DNA from: Davidsoniella eucalypti
Lineage: Eukaryota > Ascomycota > Sordariomycetes > Microascales > Ceratocystidaceae
NCBI GenBank assembly: GCA_004009845.1
Contig: RMBW01000217.1
Coordinates: 1-26,507 of the forward strand
Reading direction: 5' to 3'
Length of the DNA: 26,507 bases
Below are positions 8,921-17,700 of this stretch, one piece after another (positions within the stretch are counted from its first letter, which is position 1; every line of letters begins with the position of its first letter). The translations under genes and the position numbers were made by a program. The notes beneath the pieces were generated by a model. That model was not told the origin of the DNA, searched no databases, and was given only the letters and a program-made list of their open reading frames with translations.

Positions 8921-10334
8921 AGAGGATACCCATCCTGGCTCTTTCCCCATGACGTTATAATACTCTCTGTTTTGTCAACTTAGGATATCTCTAGAGTGAC
9001 AAGACAGTGCGTCGATGATTTGCTGATCATCTGCTTAGCCATGTCTACTTTTGGTTTCTTTTGCTACGATTACTCTTAGATTTTCTGGCTCCTACCTTGA
9101 TTTATCTATGGCGATCCAATAATATTTTAGGGTATGAAGACACAAGTCAATATCAGAAGTGACAAAACCAAATTGTAGCCTATCTATAGTTGCCTCTTCC
9201 CCCCTCTTTATAATCATGCCCTTCCATCAAATTGCAACTCTTCTTAATAGGATGGTGTTAAGACTGAAAAGAAACATGAATTGATTGTGTTTTCACCTTG
9301 AAACTAACTATATTAGCCAGTACTAGTTATGGCTATGCCACCACAGAACGGTTCAAAAGTGTCTTGTTTTTCAACATTTGAGGCAATTTAACTATATTTG
9401 TCCATTATGGCAAAATATCGAGGTACGATTTAAGACTTAGGTGAGTTTCTGACTTTTAGTTACAATTAAATATGGCTCGACTCTTGACCCCCAATTTCAC
9501 ATATTTTATAGCATTGTAGAACTCTCTGTTTGTATGGTTTTGCTCTCTGTTGATCATGTAAATGAATGCTATCTTTAAAACCGTAAAAGATATGATGGCC
9601 ATATTTATGTCTAACAAGGCCAACAATCCTCTTTTAGACTATCATTTTCATCACTTAGCGACTTCCAGATTGAGACATACACTTTTGACATAGATACAAA
9701 TTAGAAATGGTTGTTCAAGAAGGAGACAAACAGTCCGAAAAATGTATAAAAACCCAGAGAGATTGAGGCGTTCGGAAAAGGCAAGTAGTGTTTTGCATTG
9801 GTATCTTTTTGGGTTTTTTGGCTCTTAATTTCACGATGAGAAAGGTACCTAGCCCAGAGACAAATTAAACTTTATAGATTAAAGCCAAATCATATATCGA
9901 GAAGAAGATGAAGATTTTACATACAACTAGTTTAGAGATTATTCAAGAGCTGGGTCATAATAAAATGGGAGGAAAGACACAGGGTTGTTAGTCAAACCCT
10001 AACATCGCCACTTTGTTTAAGTCATGTTATGGGATTTGTAGAAAGAGTGACACATAGCACTTCACAATGTCCGAATGCCTAATTATACATATGATTAACT
10101 ATTTCTGTCAATAACTAGTATTTCCCGTTTCCATTTTTCAAAACCTGCCATGATTGCCAGTCTCCTGGAGGCTCACTGAATAGTAGCTCCAGGGAGTTCT
10201 TTTTGTGGATTTTTTGTATCTGTTTTGTATTTAATTTTTTTGCTTTAATTTTTTAATTTATAATTTTACGTCTTTATGTGGATCTGACCTTAGTGGATCG
10301 TTACACATCGAGAGACCCTAATGGCCCTTGGAGA
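8921..10334. other. AT-rich stretch with no recognisable gene
   Basis: I see no coding frame of note on either strand. The only structure I can support is an imperfect hairpin at 10161-10198. A TATA-like TGTATAAAAA near 9743 precedes a short ATG frame of ten codons near 9835, which is not convincing as a gene. Confidence 0.6.
10161..10198. other. Imperfect hairpin
   Basis: TCTCCTGGAGGCT and AGCTCCAGGGAG can pair, with an inner ACT/AGT pair around the loop GAAT. It lies in otherwise unexplained AT-rich DNA and is followed by T-rich sequence. It may be part of an old repeat end. No function is assigned. Confidence 0.35.
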
Positions 10335-11000
10335 ACCAGGTGGTATTATTCGGCGGCAGTTGATAGCTAATAAGAGGGCGGAGGCCATTTATATTCAACT
10401 CAATTTAAGCTTATCTAAATGCGTCATTGGCTAAAGTTGATGTAGAAATGGTAACTTTTCTATGATTTCGCTTACTAAGAATGTGGTTGTGATACTTATA
10501 TTTGTATATAATTGCAAATTTAAAGTTTTAGATGGAAAAAAAACAATACTAACTGTAAGTATTTAATACTTTTATTCCTATAAAGTGGTAATTTTTACTA
10601 GGAATTGGTTACAAATTTGAAGTGTTCGACAAAGATGTCTTGAGTAGAAACATGTATTAGTTCTAGGGAGTGGAAACTAACTAGCTTGCCTTTTCTGTTT
10701 CTTTTCACCAAGGAGCACATAATTTAGGAACTGTACTTATCAAAAGAACAACAGCAGTACTGCTAATATTTAGACTCAAATAGTACTAATAAAGCACTAA
10801 GGGTAATACAAGAATTTGTATTAGTCAGATAAGGCAAGATTGTTGTGGAGATAATATGTAAAGGGTGATTTATTAAATGGGGTCTATGAAGGAAATGTTA
10901 TATGGTGTTATTATATAGAGTGGAGGTAAGTCACGTGATGTAGTGTATGCGTAGTCACGTGATGTACAAGGCTAGTACACCTACAACAAAGATGTAGAAA
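10335..11000 (-). repeat. Block C: inverted third copy of the helicase 3' end
   Basis: On the plus strand GGTATTATTCGGCGG starts a short frame (GIIRRQLIANKRAEA) that matches the start of the helicase C-terminal tail. The downstream ATTGGC, then TTCTATGATTTCGCTTACTAA, matches the sequence just behind the helicase stop in block B on the minus strand. Further on, 10740-10840 matches the reverse complement of about 21300-21490 (AAAAGAACxxCAGCAGxACTGCT, GCACTAAGGGTAA). The block is therefore inverted relative to blocks A and B. It lacks about 85 bp present in B. Similarity fades shortly after the solo LTR at 10841-10988. Confidence 0.65.
10841..10988. repeat. Solo LTR, 148 bp, with 5-bp target duplication AAGAT
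   Basis: The sequence starts TGTTGTGGAG and ends CCTACAACA, giving TG...CA termini with a 6-bp inverted repeat (TGTTGT/ACAACA). It is flanked on both sides by AAGAT. The inverted paralogue in block B (about 21305-21325) has GCAAGATGTAGAA with a single AAGAT, an empty site. Inside it are two direct copies of GTCACGTGATGTA (about 10932 and 10955). It is unrelated to the 181-bp Ty3 LTRs. Length and ends would suit a small Copia-type LTR, but no internal region is present to prove it. Confidence 0.8.
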
Positions 11001-12399
11001 TGTTAGAAGAGAAAGGATCAAAAGCTAAGAGCTAAAACAAGCTGAACTGTTATTACCGATATTAGGAGATCTTTTGGTTAGCTGTGACAAGATGGCCCCT
11101 TTGTCATTTGATTACCAATACGTAATGATTCTGTAGTTTGTTCATTTGTTCTGTGGCAGGAGTGTCTCTTTAGTTTGCCCGGTTTATAAATCATCATGAT
11201 CAAATGACCTAAGGAACATTTTCTCAAGCCGTGGGTTGTTTATAACTAAAATTGAAGGATGAGAGATTGAGAGAAGTCAACCTATCTTTGAGTTTAGAGG
11301 TGGCTTACGGTCAAATAGAAGTTGATTTAGGAACATCAAGTGTATCAAGTATTTTGATATTATCATTGCAGAGTTTGGCAAGTGATCGAAATATTTGTCA
11401 CATACTCACTTCACTGTCTGGTGTAAAAATTGTGTCGATAATAAAAGTGAGGCCTTCTGATATCACTAAGTAGAACATAGAGTTGCTAGAAACCTGGCCA
11501 TATACATTATTTTATAGTAGGGTATATAGCTAGCTATGACTACTGGCATAGTGAATACAAGTCGTATTATTCTATAGTGCCTCTTAATGTTCAAGGTGGA
11601 CATTTTTGCAGTTGGTAGAACCTGAAAGGTTATGATACATAATGATACTAACATTGTCTACTGCTGGTATACATTACATCATCAATATTGTATCAAATGC
11701 ACAATGAAACTTTCGCGAACTTCTATGATTCAAGCCACACTGTTAAATACCTTTGCAAATTCATCAATACAAGGTAGCATAGTATTCTATATAAAGGTGG
11801 CCATATTATTGTTTTAACTGAGGAGTCAAGAGAAGACGATTGTATATACAACTACAGTAATATATTAGTTCCAAGAGCAACTCAATTCCCAATCACTATA
11901 TCTATCATTATATATGTGCTCTGATTTTCTCCCGTATTGTCTTTCAATAATGTGTGATACCGGCATATAGAGCAGCTATATACAAGCGAAATAAACAATA
12001 TTTATAGAGCTCTAAGGTGAACTACAACCACACAACAACAACTGATGAACATACGTGTTAAGCTCAAAAAATGTCTATATAGTCTCTAGACACTTGCAAT
12101 GAAACGTAAGTCGTCAATTATCACTGAAACAAAATACTTAACGTTACTAAAAACATACGAGAAGGACTAACGCTTAGTCTATATGAGGTTCAACTTGAGT
12201 TATATATCTACAGATTTCCATGTGAAAAGGGTAAATAAGTATTTCGGTCTTGCTCTCTACTATCGCCGAGGCAAGCAGTTGACAGATAGCATTGACAGCA
12301 TGCATTATATAACTTTTTTGCCATTCGCAAACCTTTGTAATCGTTGTTATTACTGCATCCTTTGCATGAAAGACTTTAGCTCATGGATATGGCATTCAA
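10989..12399. other. AT-rich stretch with no recognisable gene
   Basis: Only short chance frames are found on both strands and none shows a domain or plausible start context. After the first few dozen bases I could not match it to blocks A or B. TTCAA at 12395-12399 is the left target duplication of the Ty3 element that follows. Confidence 0.6.
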
Positions 12400-12459
12400 T
12401 GTAAGAGACTAAGGCCTAGTAAGGTTAGCCAAGGCATTCCTTGTCAGTACTAGAATCGG

Positions 12460-12470
12460 CTATAAGTAGG
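12460..12470 (+). promoter_or_regulatory. TATA-like promoter element in the LTR
   Basis: CTATAAGTAGGGACC lies about 55 bases upstream of the predicted transcript start at 12516. The diverged LTR of Gy3 keeps CATAAATAGGGACC at the same place, although much of the rest has changed. That supports a promoter role. Confidence 0.55.
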
Positions 12471-12515
12471 GACCTATTCCCGCCGATTATTAGTCTTAGT
12501 TTCTCTTTCTCCTTC

Positions 12516-12526
12516 ATCGGTCTCAA
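12516..12526 (+). promoter_or_regulatory. Predicted transcript start and self-primer
   Basis: ATCGGTCTCAA is the exact reverse complement of 12583-12593. In Tf1 the first 11 nt of the mRNA fold back on the primer-binding site and prime reverse transcription. By analogy transcription would begin at A12516. The 11-mer is unchanged in all five LTRs of the window, including the diverged Gy3 copy. Confidence 0.7.
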
Positions 12527-12582
12527 TCGAACTATTCTTTTACGACCAGTTTTCATCGCAACTCCTCGTATATCGTCTCATT

Positions 12583-12593
12583 TTGAGACCGAT
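12583..12593 (+). promoter_or_regulatory. Self-primer binding site
   Basis: TTGAGACCGAT begins two bases after the LTR end and pairs over exactly 11 nt with 12516-12526. The bases on both sides do not extend the match. I saw no tRNA-type TGG primer site here. Confidence 0.72.
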
Positions 12594-12610
12594 AACTTCT
12601 TTATCTTGTC

Positions 12611-12872
12611 CAAGCATCCGCTTGCCCCTTTGTCCGAGCATCTGCTCGCTGTGTTATCTCTGTCCAAGCCGTCCGCTTGCTACCTATTCTGTCCAAGCCA
12701 TCCGCTTGCTTTCTATCCTGTCCAAGCCGTCCGCTTGCTTTCCCTTCTGTCCAAGCCGTCCGCTTGCTTTTCACTCCTCTTTGTCCAAACACCGTCTCTG
12801 TTTGCCCCTATCCTGTCCAGACTCTGCCTAAACAGTCTGCCCCCTGTCCAAGCCTTCCTCCTACAAGGCTTG
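12611..12872 (+). promoter_or_regulatory. Array of nine short hairpins in the Gy2 leader RNA
   Basis: Nine units each start with TGTC and form a small stem. Arm pairs, with outer limits: CAAGC/GCTTG (12611-12624), CGAGC/GCTCG (12635-12648), CAAGC/GCTTG (12665-12679, 12694-12708, 12723-12737, 12752-12766), CAAAC/GTTTG (12786-12804), CAGACT/AGTCTG (12818-12839) and CAAGCCTT/AAGGCTTG (12849-12872). Where an arm differs, its partner changes to match. Unit spacing is 24, 30, 29, 29, 29, 34, 32 and 31 bases, so the period does not follow codons. The array lies between the primer-binding site and the probable gag ATG. A role in packaging, translation or dimerisation is inference. Confidence 0.7.
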
Positions 12873-12916
12873 CCCCTACCAGTCCGCTTGTTACCCCTTG
12901 CGCTTCTAAAGTCACT

Positions 12917-14713
12917 ATGTCTGACTTCACCTTCCTGGTTCTGGTCATCCTGGCCTCCCTGAACTGCGCCGCCCTCGTTGGTTACTACGAAGCCTTCTGT
13001 ATCATTAAGCAGAAACTAGCCCTGGCTCGTGTCCACCTCCTAGACCCCAGCCAGGAGCCCCCTGAGGGCTACACGCTGTCGGCCGTAGGCCTACCCGAGG
13101 ATCGACCCTGGAGCAGACCCGGCTGGTGCTACCTTGCACTCTTTAAACGTAAGGAACGCGCGCGCCTCGCTGCCGTCCTAGGATTCTGCCCTGCCTCCCG
13201 TGACATCCTTAGTCACAGTCAGCATTTCCACAGCCACCTAGGACATCTATCTTTCACCAGCGGTTTTGTCGGCCATGTTCACATCGGCCAAGCCCGTACG
13301 CGTCAGGAACGCGTGGCTCGAACCTCGCTCCGCCCTTCCCTTCTCAAGTCACCATTCATGGGCCTGCCTCGCACCCCCACGAGAACACGCTCCAAGGCCA
13401 GGGAAACCACTGAACAATTGATCGCGACCGAGACAACTCATGCACGCACCCTGAGTCGAGTAACCACGTCTCGCAACCCCCTACCCGCAGACGATGAAGA
13501 CGACGCCAGTGACATCCCATCCGATACCTCTGACCTGGCGCGTCTGGCCGAAAGCATGAGACCCCGCGATACCTACCCTGAATCTGACCGTGGTCGCCAA
13601 CCCTCGCGTGAAGCCGACCGTCTGGACTCTCTGCAAACTGACATGGTAGAAATGAAGTCTATGATGAATCGACTCGGTCAAATGCTGTTCGCCAAAGAGC
13701 GTCATGATACTGCCGCTCCTCCGCTACCGCCTGCCCCTGCTCCTCAGCCACTACCCGTCTCGTCCAGCCAAAACCTACCCCGTCAGGTCCAGCCTCTACT
13801 TAGCGAATTCAGCGGCTTACACTCTGACTACGAGATCTGGAGAAGACTGGCAACGAACAAGATGTTAATCGATGGAACAGCCCTAGGCGGTGACCTCTCT
13901 AAAGCAGTCTACCTGTACGGCCGCTTAGGCACGAACACGCAAGCCAAGTTGAACGTCTTTTTCGACTCTATCTGCCAACGATCCAGACCCTACGATCTGC
14001 TGCTGGAGAAACTCGACGATATGTTCCGGTCGCGCGAACGACTCACTAACGCTCGCATCGCCTTCTACAAGTCCGCTCAGGGAGATCGTGAAACCTTCAA
14101 GGCCTTCCACCTCCGATTCGAAACCCTAGCCATGGAAGCCGGCATTCACGACGACACCACGTTGATCGACATCCTACGTTCTGCCATGCGTGACGATTTG
14201 GTTGAACGCACCGGATGGGCTTGGGAGTCCAACTCATACCACGCCATCATTGACAGCCTCTTGAAGCACTTCGACCGCCCCACTGGTAAGCGCCGCATCG
14301 TTGAGTCCACCCCTAAGCCCGAGCACACCAAGTCGAGTAACTGGAGAGAGCGGCCTGACCAACAGACCCGTCGGGAGAACCGCCCTCAGCTTGCTACCCG
14401 CTCAGACAGACCAAAACTGTCCGAGTCGGAACGACACCGGTTAATGCGCGAAAACGCATGCTTTATCTGTGGACTCAAGGATCACATCGCACGCCGTTGC
14501 CCCCAGCGCTCTTCCCAGCCAGGTCCCTCCAACAACCAGCTGTCTATCAACGCCATACGCACGGTAATGCGTGAGGAAATCGCGAAGTATGACGAACGGG
14601 CCATGGATCGTGTGCTACCTCCCCCTGACAACACCACTACGACGGTAGCCAAGGTCGACTCTAAGGTAGCGGAGAACGGGTCTGAATACGACCTAATTGA
14701 ACTGGATTTTTAG
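12917..14713 (+). CDS. gag: Gag of Gy2 (capsid and nucleocapsid)
   Basis: I place the start at ATG 12917 (about 598 residues). The open frame reaches back to 12677, but those 80 codons run through the hairpin array and spell repeats such as VQAVRLL. Near the new N-terminus is a strongly hydrophobic run (FTFLVLVILASLNCAALVGYY, about residues 4-24), unusual for a Gag. A basic and acidic low-complexity part follows, then a proline-rich linker. A retrotransposon-gag capsid domain comes next (KAVYLYGRLG, then KLDDMFRSRERLTNARIAFY, ETFKAFHLRFETLAM). A single CCHC zinc knuckle CFICGLKDHIARRC starts near residue 515. Gag packages the RNA in virus-like particles. It ends at TAG 14711-14713, where a -1 frameshift would continue into pol. 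Confidence 0.9.
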   Translation: MSDFTFLVLVILASLNCAALVGYYEAFCIIKQKLALARVHLLDPSQEPPEGYTLSAVGLPEDRPWSRPGWCYLALFKRKERARLAAVLGFCPASRDILSHSQHFHSHLGHLSFTSGFVGHVHIGQARTRQERVARTSLRPSLLKSPFMGLPRTPTRTRSKARETTEQLIATETTHARTLSRVTTSRNPLPADDEDDASDIPSDTSDLARLAESMRPRDTYPESDRGRQPSREADRLDSLQTDMVEMKSMMNRLGQMLFAKERHDTAAPPLPPAPAPQPLPVSSSQNLPRQVQPLLSEFSGLHSDYEIWRRLATNKMLIDGTALGGDLSKAVYLYGRLGTNTQAKLNVFFDSICQRSRPYDLLLEKLDDMFRSRERLTNARIAFYKSAQGDRETFKAFHLRFETLAMEAGIHDDTTLIDILRSAMRDDLVERTGWAWESNSYHAIIDSLLKHFDRPTGKRRIVESTPKPEHTKSSNWRERPDQQTRRENRPQLATRSDRPKLSESERHRLMRENACFICGLKDHIARRCPQRSSQPGPSNNQLSINAIRTVMREEIAKYDERAMDRVLPPPDNTTTTVAKVDSKVAENGSEYDLIELDF

Positions 14714-14741
14714 GTGGTCAGGACAAGTCGCGCCCTGACCA
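14705..14741 (+). promoter_or_regulatory. Candidate -1 ribosomal frameshift signal, gag to pol
   Basis: The gag frame ends GAT TTT TAG. The pol frame is -1 relative to gag, and it opens right after a TGA at 14698-14700, so the two frames overlap only in 14701-14713. A run of five T (14707-14711) lets the TTT codon slip back one base. Four bases after the slip site is a perfect 8-bp stem, TGGTCAGG (14715-14722) with CCTGACCA (14734-14741), around an 11-base loop. Slippery run, short spacer and hairpin fit a -1 frameshift site. The GAT codon does not re-pair well after slipping, so the heptamer is not canonical. Confidence 0.55.
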
Positions 14742-14781
14742 GGAGGATACGAAGATAGGGGAAGAGATAGTTAGAACTCAG

Positions 14782-17700
14782 ATGGGAGCTAAAGGTTTAT
14801 ACTTAGATTTGTCTATTAATGAACTTTCGACTAAAGCTCTCGTCGACAGTGGCTGCCTCTGCCTCGCCGTCGTCCCTCCGCGCCTACTCCCCTACGCTAC
14901 CCAAACCCAGCCTATCGAGCCTCGCAAGGTCTCCCTCGCCTCCTCCCAGTCCAACCCCCCGGTCATCACTCAGATAGCACAGTTTACGCTACATCTACCT
15001 GACCATCACGAGAACATTTGGGCCTACGTCGTCCCCGGCCAAACCGAAGACCTGATACTCGGTCAACGCTGGCTCATCAACCACGATGTACACCTGCACC
15101 CTCGTTCTGGACAGATTGAAGTTACTACAGCTGAGGAGTTAACACCTGAGGAATTCCATAAACTCTGCGACAACGACGACACTGCTGTTTACCGCATCAC
15201 ACTAGAAGATGTTAACAGAGCGTTGGAACAGAAAGAACTGGAAAGACCACCCCTCCCAGAATGGTTAAGACCTGTTGCCTCTGCGTTCGAAGCCAAAGCC
15301 TCGAAGGACCTCCCGCCACACCGGCCTGGAGTAGACTTGAAAATCGAGCTGCTGGAAGGGAAGACATTACCTGTACAATCGTTGTATCCGCTGTCTCGCG
15401 CAGAACTATTGGTAATGCAGAAGACATTGACCGAACTGTTGTCTACAAGATGGATAAAGGACACAAAGTCTGAAGTGGGCTCTCCAGTGCTATTTGTAAA
15501 GAAACCTGGAGGTGGAATTCGTTTCTGCGTAGACTACCGCGCAGTCAACGCTATTTCCAAAAAGGACTCATACCCCTTACCCCTTATCCACGACACCCTT
15601 CGGCAAATTTCGGAAGCCAAGTGGGTGTCCAAGGTCGATGTCATTGCTGCCTTCCATCGCATTCGTATCGCCCCTGGCTACGAGGAGTTAACCGCATTTC
15701 GGACTCCCCTAGGGGCCTTTGAATGGAACGTTATCCCTTTCGGTTTGACTAATGCCCCTGCTGCTTTCCAGCGTTACATCAATTCGGTCCTTCGGAAATG
15801 GCTAGGCATCAGCTGCAGCGCCTACATTGACGATGTGGACATCTACTCCAGTGGTACTGAGGAAGAGCACAGGAAGTTAGTGCTCGAAATTGTCCACGCG
15901 CTCGATCTCGCCGGCCTACAACTCGACCTCCGCAAGTGCCAGTTCCTAGCTAAGGAAATCAAGTTCCTCGGCTTCATTGTTGGCCCAGGTATTGGCATCA
16001 AGGCAGACCCTGAGAAAACCCTTGCGATCCGCAACTGGAATTCTCCCACAACTTTGAAAGGTCTACGTGGATTCATCGGCTTTGTCAACTTCTATCGAGA
16101 CTTTGTACCTCGACTGTCTGAAATGATAGCGCCGATGGTAGGGTTAACCAAGAAGGATACCCCCTTTGTTTGGTCTGACGCATGTGCGCACGCTTTCGCC
16201 GAGGTTAAGAGAGCCTTCCTCACTCCCCCTGTTCTGACCCCCTTTGACCCGCTGAGAGAAACGGTATTGACCGCAGACTCTTCCGGTTACGCCCTGGGAG
16301 CAGAGTTGTCTCAGCGAGGAGACGATGGTCTCATGCACCCCATTGCTTTTCTCTCACGCAAGCTTACACCCCCCGAAGCCAATTACCCCATTCATGATAA
16401 GGAGATGTTGGCTATCTACTGGTCCATTCGAGAATGGCGCCATTTCCTCCTAGGGGTTGACTTCGTGGTGTGGACCGACCACCGTAACTTGGAGTACTTT
16501 CAAACCAAGAGAACGCTGGCCGAGAGACAACGCCGCTGGGGATATGAGCTTTCGGACTTTAGTTTCTGCCTACGCCACCGCCCAGGTACTGAGCAAGTTG
16601 TGCCAGACGCCCTGTCTAGAAGGGACCAGGACATGCCAGCCAACGAAAGTGACGACAGGCTGGCTAGTCGCTTCCACCAACTCCTCGAGAAGAGTGAGTC
16701 AAGCAACGACCTGGTGGTAATCGGCGCAGTTTGGGCTCAGGAGCCTGACAAGGACGCGCCGACTGACGACAAAGCGACTAAGGAAGCTGTGACCTCCCCC
16801 TTCGCGGATCCCGAGATGACTAGCCTATGGAACCAGGCTCTGACCCAATGCAACCGTTGGTGGTTAGCTCGTAAACTAGTACGAGAAGGAGCTCGCTCAT
16901 TCCCAGCCGACTGGGGTTTGCAATGGCAAATGAGCGAGTGCAAGTTAGACTCGGAAGGAAGACTACGCTGGCGCGATAGACTTTGGGTCCCTCACTACGA
17001 GCCCCTGAGGACCAAGATCATCCAGCGAATCCACGACTCTACCCTCGCAGGCCACCCCGGCAGAGCAATTACCCGTGACTTAGTGTCGCGCGAATATGCC
17101 TGGCCTGGCCTCACCAACGATGTCCGACAGTTCGTGTCGAATTGCTCCTCTTGTGGAAAAAGCAAGATTTGGCGAGAGCAGAAGCGTGGCCTGTTGAAGC
17201 CCCTGCCAGTACCGTCCAGACCTTGGTCTGAATTGGCCATGGACTTTATCGGCCCATTACCCCCTTCTGCTGGTTACACTTCTATCCTAGGAGTCACCGA
17301 CCGCCTATCGAAATCGCAAATCCTGATCCCCATGAAGACCATTACCGCACAAGCCACTGCTGAAGCCCTGCTGATCCACGTCTTTTCCCACCATGGCTTC
17401 CCCCTTGCGATCGTTTCCGACAGAGGGCCTCAATTTGCTCAGCTGTTTTGGGGCGAAGTATGCCGTCGCTTTGGGATTCAACGCCGCCTATCTACTGCCT
17501 TCCACCCCCAGACTGATGGTAGTCAGGAGCGCAGCAATCAGGAGATTGAAACGTACTTGCGCAATTTCTGTTCCTTCGCACAGGACGACTGGGCCTCACT
17601 ACTGCCCCAAGCGCAATTGGCCCTCAACAACCGCATTTCCTCAACCACTGGCCTCTCCCCTTTCTTCACCACTCATGGTTTCAACGTGGACATTATTGAG

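Larger units (their letters stand above)
12400..12580 (+). repeat. 5' LTR of Gy2 (181 bp)
   Basis: TGTAAGAG to CGTCTCA, identical by eye to the 3' LTR. If transcription starts at the self-primer (12516), U3 is 116 bp and the rest of the LTR 65 bp. A second long frame starts in this LTR (12441) and runs into the leader, but it shows no domain. Confidence 0.97.

Noticed and set aside
10300..10330. ATG frame before GGTATTATTCGGCGG in block C as helicase coding sequence
   Set aside because: The residues upstream (MALGEPG) do not match the helicase; similarity starts only at GIIRR.
11252..12404. Short frames on both strands before Gy2
   Set aside because: Composition is as expected for AT-rich noncoding DNA; no motif, no homologue in the other blocks.
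12677..12916. N-terminal 80 codons in the gag frame
   Set aside because: They read through the hairpin repeats, whose spacing is not a multiple of three. The ATG at 12917 is a better start.
12441..12962. Long frame starting in the 5' LTR and running through the leader (173 codons)
   Set aside because: It has no domain, lies across the hairpin array and stops just after the real gag ATG. The same first codons occur in every LTR of the family.
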